Below are positions 17,029-29,280 of a stretch of DNA of 64,000 nt, piece by piece. Source of the DNA: Rhizobium sp. BK313 (GTDB lineage Bacteria; Pseudomonadota; Alphaproteobacteria; Rhizobiales; Rhizobiaceae); NCBI RefSeq assembly GCF_014193655.1, contig NZ_JACHZQ010000001.1, positions 1,426,001-1,490,000 on the forward strand. Reading direction: 5' to 3'. The stretch's first letter is position 1; each line of letters begins with the position of its first letter. The position numbers and the translations under genes were made by a program. The notes below the pieces were generated by a model that was not told the origin of the DNA, did no database searches, and worked only from the letters and a program-made list of their open reading frames with translations.

Positions 17029-17925
17029 ATGCGAATGTCCACAACTCATTTGCTAATATTAGCTGCAATTGCGGCGTTTTTGCCATTGGCGGTCGCATCG
17101 GGTGCTGCCGCAGAGGCGCTGAAGCCTTTCAAGGATGATCTGTTTTCCAATCAGACGGTCCTCGAGAGCCATGATAATGGTGCTTTCCAGACGATCGACT
17201 ATCAGGAAATGCGCGACATCAACGGTCGCGACGAGGTGCCGGAACGGCGCGTCAAGCCGGCCTATGTCGCAACTGGCGTGCGCTGGAAAGCGCAACAGGA
17301 CGAGACCTTGCCGCTCGGCGACCGCAAGCTCGACGTCACCCGCATCGGCCCGGCATCGAAGCAAGCCTTTACGGTGATCTTCATCCATGGCCGCGGCGGC
17401 GACCGCAGGCTCGGGTCGAACGACTATACATTCGGCGGCAACTTCAATCGGCTGAAGAATCTCGCCTATAACAATGGCGGCACCTACTACGCCCCGAGCG
17501 TGAAAAGCTTCGACAGCGAGGGCGTCGCCGACATCGCTGCCCTTATCCGCTATTCCTACGAGCAATCCGGCGGCAGGCCGGTCATCCTCACCTGCGCCTC
17601 TATGGGCAGCTTCATCTGCTGGGGCATCACCCGCGACGCCGAAAGCGTCAAACGTCTGAAGGGGATGGCGATCTTGAGCGGGGTGACGGATCCGGATTTC
17701 GTCAAGAGTGCTTTCTACAAGGCGAAATTGCCGATCTGGTTCACCCATGGCAGCAAGGATCCGGTCTACGCCGCCACCAACCAGGAAGCTCTCTTCGAAA
17801 AGCTCTACAAGACGCATTACCCGACGCGGTTTACGTTGTTTGCCACCGGCAATCACGGCACGCCGGTGCGCATGACCGACTGGCGGAAAGTGCTGAATTG
17901 GATCATTGATCCACAGCCGTCATGA
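17029..17925 (+). CDS. secreted alpha/beta hydrolase
   Basis: The product is 298 aa. The ATG at 17029 is preceded by GAGGGAAG and followed by a Sec signal peptide (LLILAAIAAFLPLAVASGAA, cleavage after about residue 28). The mature part has an alpha/beta-hydrolase order: FTVIFIHGRGGDRRLGSNDY (oxyanion HGRGG), nucleophile elbow in LTCASMGSFICWG, acid in THGSKDPVYAA and the catalytic His in ATGNHGTPVRM. The nucleophile elbow reads CASMGS, a variant of GxSxG. The substrate is unknown; periplasmic esterase or lipase-type activity is the safest inference. It is divergent from parE and has no obvious operon partner. Confidence 0.8.
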   Translation: MRMSTTHLLILAAIAAFLPLAVASGAAAEALKPFKDDLFSNQTVLESHDNGAFQTIDYQEMRDINGRDEVPERRVKPAYVATGVRWKAQQDETLPLGDRKLDVTRIGPASKQAFTVIFIHGRGGDRRLGSNDYTFGGNFNRLKNLAYNNGGTYYAPSVKSFDSEGVADIAALIRYSYEQSGGRPVILTCASMGSFICWGITRDAESVKRLKGMAILSGVTDPDFVKSAFYKAKLPIWFTHGSKDPVYAATNQEALFEKLYKTHYPTRFTLFATGNHGTPVRMTDWRKVLNWIIDPQPS

Positions 17926-18064
17926 TTCTTTTCGAATAAATTTCGAATTATTTTCGGAAAAGCGATTTTTCAAACGATTTGAACTCGTTCCGACCGCTTT
18001 CGACAACTTTTCTTTCCGCTCTAGTTTTGTTAGTGCGGCAGAGAGGTGACGGGGGAAACGCGGA

Positions 18065-18835
18065 ATGACAGAAAAAATACGACCGCTTCTGGCGGGAAAC
18101 TGGAAGATGCATGGCACACGGGCCAGTCTCGATCAGATCAAGGCAATCGCCGAGGGGGTGAAGGCACCGCTATCCGAGAAGATCGACACGCTCCTTTGCC
18201 CGCCGGCAACATTGCTCTACGTCGCGACAGCACTCTGCGACGACAGTCCCCTGGCAATCGGTGCGCAGGACTGCCATCAACAGATCAACGGCCCGCATAC
18301 GGGCGATATTTCCGCCGAGATGATCGCCGACTGCTTCGGCACCCATGTCATCGTCGGTCATTCCGAGCGGCGCAGAAACCATGCGGAAAGCGACATGTTG
18401 GTGCGCGCCAAGGCGGAAGCGGCCCATGCCGTCGGGCTGACGACCATCATTTGCATCGGCGAAACGGCATACGAGCGCAACAGCGGTCAGACACTGGACG
18501 TCCTGAAGCGCGAACTCAATGCTTCGGTTCCCGGCAGCTCGACCTCGGAAACGACGGTTATCGCCTATGAGCCGGTATGGGCGATTGGCAGCGGCCAGAT
18601 TCCTACCCCTGCCAATATCGAGGAGGCACATGCCTTCATGCGCGACGAACTCATCGAACGCTTTGGCGCGGACGGCGCGCATATCCGACTTCTCTACGGC
18701 GGTTCGGTCAATGGCGACAATGCGGCGGACCTGCTCGCCATCGCCAATGTCAATGGTTTGCTCGTCGGCGGGCACAGCTTGAAAGCGGTCGACTTCCTCG
18801 CCATCTATGGCGCATTCGAACGGCAGTTCGCCTGA
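18065..18835 (+). CDS. tpiA: triosephosphate isomerase
   Basis: The product is 256 aa, standard for the family. It interconverts dihydroxyacetone phosphate and glyceraldehyde 3-phosphate in the cytosol. The catalytic residues are visible: Lys in [10 protein letters not shown], His in [16 protein letters not shown], Glu in [18 protein letters not shown]. The phosphate-binding loop near the end reads [15 protein letters not shown] and [10 protein letters not shown]; most homologues have GGASL in the second, so one residue of the loop is His here. The start is preceded by a GA-rich ACGGGGGAAAC sequence. It leads directly to secG. In several rhizobia tpiA stands divergent from ppiD, but here ppiD is about 22 kb away. 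Confidence 0.95.
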   Translation: MTEKIRPLLAGNWKMHGTRASLDQIKAIAEGVKAPLSEKIDTLLCPPATLLYVATALCDDSPLAIGAQDCHQQINGPHTGDISAEMIADCFGTHVIVGHSERRRNHAESDMLVRAKAEAAHAVGLTTIICIGETAYERNSGQTLDVLKRELNASVPGSSTSETTVIAYEPVWAIGSGQIPTPANIEEAHAFMRDELIERFGADGAHIRLLYGGSVNGDNAADLLAIANVNGLLVGGHSLKAVDFLAIYGAFERQFA

Positions 18836-18950
18836 AGGTTTCACTTGCCTGGATTCCAATCTCAAAAGGACTTGGAATAGACGTGAGCCTCATGTAAAGA
18901 GCCGCGAGCTTTTCTTTTTGATGCCCGCGCCCGTGGGCAGGACTGGACCT

Positions 18951-19496
18951 ATGCAAACCGTACTGCTTGTCATCTATCTCATGGTTGTTATCGCTCTCAT
19001 CGGCGTGGTGCTGATTCAGCGCTCGGAGGGCGGTGGCCTGGGCATTGGCGGCGGATCGGGCTTCATGTCGGCACGCGGCACGGCCAATGCGCTGACGCGC
19101 ACCACGGCTATCCTGGCGGCACTGTTCTTTGTGCTGGCGCTGGGTATGAATGTTTATTCGCGCTTCGAGGGACGTCCGACCGACATTCTCAACCGTATTC
19201 CGAGCACGGCGGGTCAGGGCAACGGTATTCTCGATTCGCTTGGTGGCCAGAAGGGCGCAGCACCAGCAGGCGGCCAGTCCCAGCCGGCCAACAACAGCGG
19301 CGTTCCGAACAGCGGCGCGGTTGCTCCGCAGTCTCAGACGACGACACAGCAGGCACCGGCCGCAACGACGACCCAACAGCCTGCAGCCACGACCACGACG
19401 CAGCCTGCTCCGGCTGCCGCCGGTCAGCAGACGCCGCCTGCTACGACGACGACAACGCCGACCCAAAGCGGCAACGGCGTTCCGACCGGCCAGTAA
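18951..19496 (+). CDS. secG: Sec translocon subunit SecG
   Basis: The product is 181 aa from ATG at 18951. SecG assists SecYE in protein export at the inner membrane. The two membrane segments are VLLVIYLMVVIALIGVVLIQ and AILAALFFVLALGMNVYSRF, linked by the conserved cytoplasmic loop RSEGGGLGIGGGSGFMSARG. The C-terminal 90 residues are a low-complexity Thr/Gln/Ala/Pro tail (TTTQQAPAATTTQQPAATTT), typical of rhizobial SecG and longer than the 110-residue enteric protein. A UUCG-loop terminator follows 24 bases after the stop. Confidence 0.95.
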   Translation: MQTVLLVIYLMVVIALIGVVLIQRSEGGGLGIGGGSGFMSARGTANALTRTTAILAALFFVLALGMNVYSRFEGRPTDILNRIPSTAGQGNGILDSLGGQKGAAPAGGQSQPANNSGVPNSGAVAPQSQTTTQQAPAATTTQQPAATTTTQPAPAAAGQQTPPATTTTTPTQSGNGVPTGQ

Positions 19497-22248
<2,752 letters not shown>

Positions 22249-22336
22249 GATCTTTACGCTATATGGCATTGTAGCCAATTTCAACGCAGACTTGCCTAAT
22301 GCATCAAGGGCCGGCCAACAGATGCAGGAGCCTCAA

Positions 22337-22732
22337 ATGTCCAGTCGCGTCAGCGAAATACCAGCCGCAGCCCCGGAAGCCGTCACTGCCTATTATAGCC
22401 AGAAGCTGGCATTCGAGACGGATTGTTCCGATGTCCAGCTTTCGATGGTCTCGGGCAATGCCGATTTCGTGCTGCTCGACGTCCGTGGACCGTCGTTTTT
22501 CCAACAAGCACACATACCCGGCGCCATCAACCTGCCGCACGGCAAGATGACGGCGCACAAGATGGCGGAATGGCCCGCTGACACCCTGTTCGTCGTCTAT
22601 TGCGCCGGTCCTCACTGCAACGGAACCGATAAGGCGGCGCTACGCCTCGGCCAGCTCGGCAAGCGCGTGAAGGTCATGATCGGCGGTATGACCGGCTGGG
22701 CGGATGAAGGCTTTGATTTCGAACGGGGCTGA
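22337..22732 (+). CDS. rhodanese-like sulfurtransferase
   Basis: The product is 131 aa from ATG at 22337, chosen because GGAG sits 7 bases upstream; an ATG at 22322 is also in frame. One rhodanese domain fills the protein: FVLLDVRGPSFFQQAHIPGA, INLPHGKM, then the active-site loop FVVYCAGPHCNGTDKAALRL with the catalytic Cys, and IGGMTGWADEGF at the end. Such single-domain proteins accept sulfane sulfur as a persulfide. This type, with a CAGPHCNG loop and next to an FtrA-like regulator, is a recurring pair in proteobacteria. It is cytosolic by sequence. Confidence 0.88.
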   Translation: MSSRVSEIPAAAPEAVTAYYSQKLAFETDCSDVQLSMVSGNADFVLLDVRGPSFFQQAHIPGAINLPHGKMTAHKMAEWPADTLFVVYCAGPHCNGTDKAALRLGQLGKRVKVMIGGMTGWADEGFDFERG

Positions 22733-22873
22733 GTGGTCGGAAAAAGGGTAGCCAACAGACGCTGGCTTCTGCCCTTTGCCGCACCGCAAAAAATCCCGCC
22801 GCTACGTCATTTGACTGTCGCGTCGCTCCCATTTCCGTGGCACTCTGCCGGTAAGCATAATGGGAACAAAAGT

Positions 22874-23923
22874 ATGATACTCAATCCATTTGACGACCGG
22901 AGAGAGCGGTCGAAAACCAAGATTGCCATCACCTATATTGTTCTAATTGCGTTCAACATCGCTGCCTGGGCTTGGGCGTGGACCGCCTTTGCGGACAGGC
23001 CGTCGCTGCTGGGCACGGCATTTCTCGCTTACATGTTCGGCCTGAGGCACGCATTTGACGTGGACCACATCGCCGCAATCGACAATGTAGTGCGCAAGCT
23101 GATGCATGAGAGGAAACAGCCCTATGCCGTTGGTTTCTTCTTCTCCTTCGGCCATTCGACCATCGTCGTGCTCGCATCGATCGTCATTGCCGCGACGGCG
23201 GCTGCGATGCAAAGCCGGCTCGATTCATTCCACGATATCGGCGGCGTCATCGGCACGGCGGTCTCTGCCGCCTTCCTGCTTCTTATCGGCATTGCCAACC
23301 TATTCGTCCTCAAAGGCGTATGGTCGGCCTTCAACCGCGCGCGACGAGGCGAGAGGATCGTCGACGAAGACCTCGACGCCTTGCTAGCTGGCGGCGGTTT
23401 GCTGGCGCGTGTCTTCCGGCCGATGTTCAAGGTGGTGACGCGGTCCTGGCACATGTATCCGATCGGCTTCCTGTTCGGTCTCGGTTTCGATACGGCGACC
23501 GAGATCGGCCTACTCGGCATTTCGGCGGCCCAGGCAGCGCAAGGCATGTCCTTCTGGACGATTCTTGTCTTCCCGGCACTCTTCACCGCCGGAATGTCGC
23601 TGATGGACACCAGCGACAGCATATTGATGACCGGCGCCTATGGCTGGGCTTTCGTCAAGCCAGTGCGCAAGCTCTGGTACAATCTGACGATCACCGCGGC
23701 TTCCGTCGTCGTTGCCATCTTCATCGGCGGTATCGAAGCGCTAGGGTTGATCTCGGACAAACTCGGCCTCGAAGGGGGCGTCTGGAGCTTTATTGGCGAT
23801 CTTAACGACAATCTTGCCAATTTCGGTTTCGCGGTCGTCGGCATCTTCCTGCTGAGCTGGCTGATTTCTACCATCCTCTACAAGGCCAAGGGCTACGACA
23901 GCTTGCAGATCAACCGCTCCTGA
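22874..23923 (+). CDS. NiCoT-family nickel/cobalt permease (HoxN/NixA type)
   Basis: The product is 349 aa. It has about eight membrane segments and the signature of NiCoT transporters: RHAFDVDHIAAIDNV (the HX4DH metal motif), FFFSFGHSTIVVLASIVIAA, LFGLGFDTATEIGLL and LFTAGMSLMDTSDSILMTGA. These proteins take up Ni2+ and/or Co2+ through the inner membrane, with selectivity not readable from these motifs. The ATG at 22874 starts MILNPFDDRR. The 140-base leader after the rhodanese gene has no recognisable cobalamin riboswitch or NikR site. No urease, hydrogenase or cobalamin gene lies in the window. Confidence 0.92.
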   Translation: MILNPFDDRRERSKTKIAITYIVLIAFNIAAWAWAWTAFADRPSLLGTAFLAYMFGLRHAFDVDHIAAIDNVVRKLMHERKQPYAVGFFFSFGHSTIVVLASIVIAATAAAMQSRLDSFHDIGGVIGTAVSAAFLLLIGIANLFVLKGVWSAFNRARRGERIVDEDLDALLAGGGLLARVFRPMFKVVTRSWHMYPIGFLFGLGFDTATEIGLLGISAAQAAQGMSFWTILVFPALFTAGMSLMDTSDSILMTGAYGWAFVKPVRKLWYNLTITAASVVVAIFIGGIEALGLISDKLGLEGGVWSFIGDLNDNLANFGFAVVGIFLLSWLISTILYKAKGYDSLQINRS

Positions 23924-24009
23924 CGCATCATTGTTTTCATAGATTTATATTGCTGCGGCTGGAATTTATCACCCGCAGCCACAGCTATATTTGATGAGGG
24001 GGCACAATC

Positions 24010-24537
24010 ATGACCCAGACAACTGGTTTTCTCGGCGCCGCCGTAGTCGCCGTTCTATGCGCGGTCGGGGCCGATTCGGCCCTTGCACAAACCGCGGGTT
24101 GTTCACTGCGACCGGCCGTCAGTGCTCAACGCCAGACCCTGAATTGCGAGCCAGGCCTCAGCATCACCATCGAGCGCGGTGCACGTTACCAGCTTGCCGA
24201 CCGTAATCGCGACGGTCGGGTGGATGCCGTCGTGCTCAATAGCAAGGCGGCGCTGGTCGATGTCGACAACAGCCGCATTCAGGGTGGGTTCGAAGTGGTG
24301 ACGCCGCAGGCGATCGCTGCCGTGCGGGGCACACGATGGGCGGTCGACGCGGAACGTGGCAAGACATCCGTGTTGGTTCTGCGCGGCCGCGTCGCCGTCA
24401 ATAAGGTTTCGACCGGACAAGGCGTTACGCTTGGACGGGGGCAGGGCGTCGATGTTGATCGTGGTCGCAGTCCTCTGCGTGTTACAAGCTGGGGGCAACC
24501 GCGCATAAACGCACTGATGGCCCGCCTCGGCCAGTGA
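24010..24537 (+). CDS. periplasmic FecR-domain protein
   Basis: The product is 175 aa. GAGGGGG lies 9 bases upstream of the ATG. A signal peptide (FLGAAVVAVLCAVGADSALA, cut after ALA) leads into a small domain with the FecR core: ITIERGARYQLAD, GGFEVVTPQAIAAVRGTRWA, SVLVLRGRVAVN. It has no membrane segment apart from the signal. The stop is 13 bases before the CHASE2-cyclase gene, so the two form an operon. FecR-domain proteins next to CHASE2 sensors are common; the FecR partner probably presents a periplasmic signal to CHASE2. This is inference from context. Confidence 0.85.
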   Translation: MTQTTGFLGAAVVAVLCAVGADSALAQTAGCSLRPAVSAQRQTLNCEPGLSITIERGARYQLADRNRDGRVDAVVLNSKAALVDVDNSRIQGGFEVVTPQAIAAVRGTRWAVDAERGKTSVLVLRGRVAVNKVSTGQGVTLGRGQGVDVDRGRSPLRVTSWGQPRINALMARLGQ

Positions 24538-24550
24538 GATCCTGATTCCC

Positions 24551-26410
24551 ATGCGCAGACCACCGCTGCAGACGCTGATTGCGCTTGTATTGACTGCCGT
24601 CTGGGGTGCGGGCCTCGGTATCGCGCATCTGCGGGGCGACATTCCGGTTATCGACGGTGCCGAGGCGACGCTGGCGAATCTGAGGAATGTGCTCGGCGGC
24701 AGCCGGCAACCGCCCGATGTCGTCACCATCGTCGCCATCGATGACGAGACGTCCCGGCAGGCCGGACACTATCCGCTGCCCCGCGCTACCCTTGCGAAAG
24801 TCATTGATGCCATCGCCGCATTGAAGCCGAAAGCAATCGGCCTCGACATGCTTTTGGTGGATGCCGGCGCGGAGGCCGACGATGCCGCGCTGACGCGATC
24901 GCTGAAGCAGACCAATGCCGTGCTGGCCGCCGCCGGCGTCTTTCCCGAAAGCCGTCAGCGTGTTGCCGAGGACAGCAAAGAGCCTCTCGCGCGCGTACCT
25001 AGCGCTCTGCAATTCCTGGAGCCGCAGCAGCAGTTCGCAGAGGCCGCGAGCTACGGCATCGTCAATGTCCAGACCGACCAGACGGGAACGCCGCGTTTCG
25101 TGCCGATGCTGTTTCGCAGCGGCGAGCGAATCGAACCGTCCTTCTCCTTGCGCCTCGTTTCCGCGGCAACCGGCGAGCCTACGACCGTCATTTCCGACCA
25201 CATCAAGCTCGGTGACCGTTCGGTGCATACCGATACAGGCTACCTTATGCCCCTCTCTTTCTACGGCCCGCGCGGCACGATCCGCACCATCGGCGCCAAT
25301 GCGGCGTTGAACGGGCAATTGCCGGAGGAGGCAATCAAGGACCATATCGTGGTTATCGGCGCGACCGTCACCGGCGGCGGCGATGTCTTTCCGACACCCT
25401 TTGACCCGGTATTGCCGGGCGTCGAAGTCATTTCCACATCGATCACCCATTTGATGGCTGGGGACGGGTTGATCCGCGACCGCGGCGTGCGCCTCATTGA
25501 CCTCTGCTTTGCCATTGGCCTGCCGCTTGTTCTCGTTAGCCTGCTTGCCTGGCGGCGAAACACCATCGGCCTGATCTTGGTGCTCTGCGTCATCCTTGCC
25601 TGGCTCTCGATCAACATCAGCGCCTTCAAACATGGTATCTGGCTGAGTGCCGCCGTGCCGATCGCAGCGGCGATGCCGCCGGCGCTACTATTTGGCGCCG
25701 CACAGCTTTGGCTCGGCCGCAAACAGGCGAAGCATTTCGCGCAGCAAAGTGAACTCCTGCAGCGCATTCAGGCGCCGGGTCTTGCCGAATATCTTGCCCG
25801 CGATCCCGGCTTTCTGGCGGAGCCGGTGCGGCAGGAGGCGGCCGTGGTCTTCATAGATCTCAACGGCTTCACGGGCCTCAGCGAAGCGATCGGTCCAACG
25901 GCGGTGCGCGAGCTGCTGAACGGCTTTTACGATCTTGTCGACGAAGAAGTGACAGCTAGCGGCGGCGCCATCACGAGCTTCATGGGTGACGGCGCGATGA
26001 TCCTCTTCGGCCTACCACAGCCGAAGCGGGACGATCCTTCCAATGCGGCGCGCTGCTGCATTCGCCTTGCAGACCGGATGAGAGGCTGGCTTGGGGCGCT
26101 ACCGGAAGCGATCGCCTCTCGCATCGGCTTCAAGATAGGCGCGCATTTCGGTACCGTCGTTGCCTCCAGGCTCGGCGGCGGCGGACGGCAGCAGATCACG
26201 GCAACCGGCGACACTGTCAATGTCGCCAGTCGCCTGATGGAGGTGGCCGCCCGCAACAATGCCGAGATCGCCATCAGCAACGACCTGCTGCAAGCTGCAG
26301 GTCGCGACAGCGCGCCCTATTTGGAAGGCAGGCTTGATGGTCCGATCGAAGCAAACTTGCGCGGTCGGGCCGGTTCGTTGGCCGTCTGGCTGTGGCGGAG
26401 CCAAGCATAA
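24551..26410 (+). CDS. CHASE2-domain adenylate/guanylate cyclase
   Basis: The product is 619 aa. An N-terminal membrane segment (LQTLIALVLTAVWGAGLG) leads into a periplasmic CHASE2 domain, residues about 35-310 (VVTIVAIDDETSRQAGHYPL, KAIGLDMLLVDAGAEADDA, VIGATVTGGGDVFPTPFDP). Three membrane helices follow (about 315-390). Residues about 430-600 are a class III cyclase: VVFIDLNGFTGLSEAIG with the first metal Asp, SFMGDGAMILFGLPQP with the second, and QITATGDTVNVASRLMEVA. It should make cAMP (or cGMP) in the cytosol in response to a periplasmic cue. It ends 20 bases from the convergent second cyclase gene. Confidence 0.92.
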   Translation: MRRPPLQTLIALVLTAVWGAGLGIAHLRGDIPVIDGAEATLANLRNVLGGSRQPPDVVTIVAIDDETSRQAGHYPLPRATLAKVIDAIAALKPKAIGLDMLLVDAGAEADDAALTRSLKQTNAVLAAAGVFPESRQRVAEDSKEPLARVPSALQFLEPQQQFAEAASYGIVNVQTDQTGTPRFVPMLFRSGERIEPSFSLRLVSAATGEPTTVISDHIKLGDRSVHTDTGYLMPLSFYGPRGTIRTIGANAALNGQLPEEAIKDHIVVIGATVTGGGDVFPTPFDPVLPGVEVISTSITHLMAGDGLIRDRGVRLIDLCFAIGLPLVLVSLLAWRRNTIGLILVLCVILAWLSINISAFKHGIWLSAAVPIAAAMPPALLFGAAQLWLGRKQAKHFAQQSELLQRIQAPGLAEYLARDPGFLAEPVRQEAAVVFIDLNGFTGLSEAIGPTAVRELLNGFYDLVDEEVTASGGAITSFMGDGAMILFGLPQPKRDDPSNAARCCIRLADRMRGWLGALPEAIASRIGFKIGAHFGTVVASRLGGGGRQQITATGDTVNVASRLMEVAARNNAEIAISNDLLQAAGRDSAPYLEGRLDGPIEANLRGRAGSLAVWLWRSQA

Positions 26411-26429
26411 TCCCGAAAAGTACGATGCC

Positions 26430-28406
26430 TTAACACAGCGCTTCATCTTCGCTGGAAACTCTTTGCTCCGTCGAGGCATGCCCGCGATCAAACACCTCGA
26501 ACATTTTCTGGAAACGCGGAGAGTCGCGTAGCGAATCCAGATCGGAATCGTTGCTGAACCAGAGCACCTGGTAGGCGGAACTCAGCGGCAGCAACCTCTC
26601 GAGCAGATCCAACGCCGCATCGCGATCGCCGAGCACGGCATAGGCGCAGGCAACATTGTATTGGGCACAAATGTCGTCCGGATCGATCGTGAGGGCACGC
26701 GCCGCCCATTCCCTGGCGCGTCCGGCCTCGCCAAGATGAGCAAGGGCGATAGCGCCACGATGGGCAGGGCCGGAATTTTCCGGGTTGAGATCAAGCGCCC
26801 GCTCGGCGCGCTCGATGCCGATCTTTGCCCAGCGCTCCAGCTCATTCGTCTTTCCGAGCGAGCGAAAGGCGCTGATCAGATGCACAGGTGACAGATAGTC
26901 GTCGGTGCGAATGGTCGCCGCGCGCTCGAAATAGTGCACAGCCTCCTCGAACCGGCCATGCATGAACAGGAAGCGGCCGTAATGGAAATTTGCCTCGTAG
27001 AGGTTCGGCTGTAGCGCCATGGCCCGGGCGAAGGCGGCAGTTGCCGCCTCGTTCTGGCCACTTTGATGCAGAGCCAGACCATGCGAAGCATAGGCCTCGG
27101 CCAAATCGGGATCGAGTTCCAACGCCTTGGCGCTCATCGCCATGATGTTTTCCAGCGGATACTCGCGCGGGCTCCAGTCCCTCAACGCCGAGTCGCAATC
27201 GGCGATACCGGCATAGGCGCGGGCGTAGTCCGGATCCAGCTCGACCGCCTTCAGGAACATTCGCCGTGCCAACAGCAGGTAAGACCGTGTCCAGGCATGC
27301 GAGAATTGCCGGCCCCGAAGATAATAGGTATAGGCCTCGATATTGGCGGTAGGCTCGCTTTCGATCGCCTTCTTTTCCTCCGGCTGCAGCTTGATCTTCA
27401 GTTGATCGACGATCGCATGGGTGATCTCGTCCTGGATTGTGAAAATATCGGTCAGATCGCGATCGAAACGGCCGGCCCAGAGATGTGCACCGTTGCGGGC
27501 ATCGATGAGCTGACCCGTGATGCGCAGGCGCTGCGCAGCCTTGCGAACGCTGCCCTGCAGAACGAAATCCGCGCCGAGCTCCTGCGCTATCTGCTTCACC
27601 TTCACCGACTTGCCCTTGTAGGTGAAGACGGTATTGCGGGCGACGACATTGAGGTCCGATATTTGCGAGAGATCGGTAATGAGATCCTCGGTAATCCCAT
27701 CGGAGAAATATTCCTGCTCCTGGTCGTCGCTCATGTTGACGAAGGGCAGGACGGCCACCAGCCGCTTGCGGCCATCCCGCGCCGGCAACGCAACCACCGA
27801 TGAGGTGGTTGGTGAATTGATAGAAACGGTATAGACGCGGACACTATGGGCGATGTTCTTGAGGGAGTGTTCGCCACGGTCCTCGAAGGAAACGCCCAGA
27901 CGGGAGCCGACATGATCGCGCACCGAGGCGGAGACAGCGATGCCGCCCGGCTCGGCAATGGCTTCGAGACGAGCCGCGAGATTGACGCCTTCGCCAAAAA
28001 TATCACCATCCTCGACAATGACGTCGCCGAGGTTGATGCCGATCCGCAGCTCGATACGGCGATCCTCCAGTGCATTCTCGTTACGCGTCAGCATATCGCG
28101 CTGGATTTCGGCAGCGCAGGAGACCGCGTTCACCACGCTCGAAAATTCGACCAGCATGCCGTCGCCGGTGTGCTTGACGATGCGTCCCTTGTGTTGGGTG
28201 ATCCTCGGATCCAAAACTTCGGCACGATGCTGCCTCACCGCTGCCAGCGTGCCGGCCTCGTCCATTCCCATCAAGCGGCTGTAGCCCACGATGTCGACAG
28301 CAAGAATGGCAGTCAGTCGGCGCTCCAAGTGCCCCCCGAATTCATCTTGTGGTCTAAGGCTGCAGTTTACGCCGATATTGTCACAATGTCGTGCGTAGCG
28401 TTCCAT
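26430..28406 (-). CDS. class III adenylate cyclase with TolB-like and TPR domains
   Basis: The product is 658 aa from the ATG at 28406. A TTG at 28328, giving the family-typical ERRLTAILAVDIVGYSRLMG start, may be the true one. Residues about 28-200 are the cyclase domain (VDIVGYSRL, IVKHTGDGMLVEF, GEGVNLAARLE). Residues about 215-340 form a TolB/FlgO-like module (RKRLVAVLPFVNMSDDQEQE, FVLQGSVRKAAQRLRITGQL, AHLWAGRFDRDLTDIF). The rest is TPR repeats (for example EANFHYGRFLFMHGRFEEAV). Rhizobia carry many cyclases of this cytosolic type. It is a single gene, convergent with the CHASE2 cyclase. Confidence 0.9.
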   Translation of the reverse strand: MERYARHCDNIGVNCSLRPQDEFGGHLERRLTAILAVDIVGYSRLMGMDEAGTLAAVRQHRAEVLDPRITQHKGRIVKHTGDGMLVEFSSVVNAVSCAAEIQRDMLTRNENALEDRRIELRIGINLGDVIVEDGDIFGEGVNLAARLEAIAEPGGIAVSASVRDHVGSRLGVSFEDRGEHSLKNIAHSVRVYTVSINSPTTSSVVALPARDGRKRLVAVLPFVNMSDDQEQEYFSDGITEDLITDLSQISDLNVVARNTVFTYKGKSVKVKQIAQELGADFVLQGSVRKAAQRLRITGQLIDARNGAHLWAGRFDRDLTDIFTIQDEITHAIVDQLKIKLQPEEKKAIESEPTANIEAYTYYLRGRQFSHAWTRSYLLLARRMFLKAVELDPDYARAYAGIADCDSALRDWSPREYPLENIMAMSAKALELDPDLAEAYASHGLALHQSGQNEAATAAFARAMALQPNLYEANFHYGRFLFMHGRFEEAVHYFERAATIRTDDYLSPVHLISAFRSLGKTNELERWAKIGIERAERALDLNPENSGPAHRGAIALAHLGEAGRAREWAARALTIDPDDICAQYNVACAYAVLGDRDAALDLLERLLPLSSAYQVLWFSNDSDLDSLRDSPRFQKMFEVFDRGHASTEQRVSSEDEALC

Positions 28407-28582
28407 ATTGCACCATGGCAGTTGGAAAACGATTTGGCGGCGCAGATAGCACCAATTTGCACCAAGAAGCGAGCGGTCTTTGTGGTTAGTCCCTTTGAGG
28501 TAAGGGCTACAGTCCCACCATTTTCGCTAGCCCGAACGACGCAAAATCTCACATATCGTGGGCATATTCGCCATTTTTGGCT

Positions 28583-29182
28583 TTATCCGCGCCACATGGG
28601 GATGATGGAAATCACAAGCAGGCAGGCGAGGAAAAAATTCAGCGCGCGCCACTGCCACGACGTTTTCAGCAAACGGCCAAGCAATTGCCCAAGAGCGCAC
28701 CAAATGGCCAACGAAAATGCGGCGACAAGGCAAAACGTCATGCCGAGCAAGATGGCGAGAGTCGCCGGGTTGCTGGCCAAAGCGGCGAAGGAGGCGGCCG
28801 CGCCGATCGTCATTGCCCAGCCCTTGGGATTGTACCAGAGCATCCAGACACCGGTCATAAAGCTTGTCGGCTTTGCCATGTCGCCGTCTAGACGCGGCTG
28901 GCCGCTTCGGCCTATGCGCACGGCGAGCCATATCAGATAGAGCGAGCCGAGCGTTTTCATCGCGACCTGCAGTGCAGGCAAGGCCATTAGCAAGCTGCCC
29001 AGCCCAGCCGCAGCCGCGCAAGCGATGGAACCGAGACCGATGGCGCAACCGGCCATGACTGGTATCGACCGGCGAAAACCGAAATGCGCGCCGGAGGCGG
29101 TGGCAAGCGTCGTGGCGGCGCCCGGCGTGATCGTCGAGACGAGCGTAAAAACGATAAGGGGCAATAGCTCGTCGATGGTCAT
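28583..29182 (-). CDS. LysE-family amino acid exporter
   Basis: The product is 199 aa from the ATG at 29182, with GGAG 9 bases upstream; an ATG at 29197 is in frame but less likely. The LysE/RhtB pattern is clear: TLVSTITPGAATTLATASGA near the N-terminus, six hydrophobic segments, and MLWYNPKGWAMTIGAAASF (the conserved NPK). It exports amino acids or related small molecules across the inner membrane. It is divergent from the LysR gene with 98 bases between starts, the usual arrangement for an exporter and its own regulator. Confidence 0.9.
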   Translation of the reverse strand: MTIDELLPLIVFTLVSTITPGAATTLATASGAHFGFRRSIPVMAGCAIGLGSIACAAAAGLGSLLMALPALQVAMKTLGSLYLIWLAVRIGRSGQPRLDGDMAKPTSFMTGVWMLWYNPKGWAMTIGAAASFAALASNPATLAILLGMTFCLVAAFSLAIWCALGQLLGRLLKTSWQWRALNFFLACLLVISIIPMWRG

Positions 29183-29280
29183 GCGGCTGATCTCCATCTT
29201 CTAGTGAAGACATAGGCGAATGGCTGCCATCAGAAAAACGAATGTTGAAGGACCGACGCATTAGCGTTTATAATGCAGAT

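Noticed and set aside
22733..22873. Cobalamin or nickel riboswitch before the NiCoT gene
   Set aside because: The leader is only 140 bases and lacks a B12-box or NiCo aptamer pattern.
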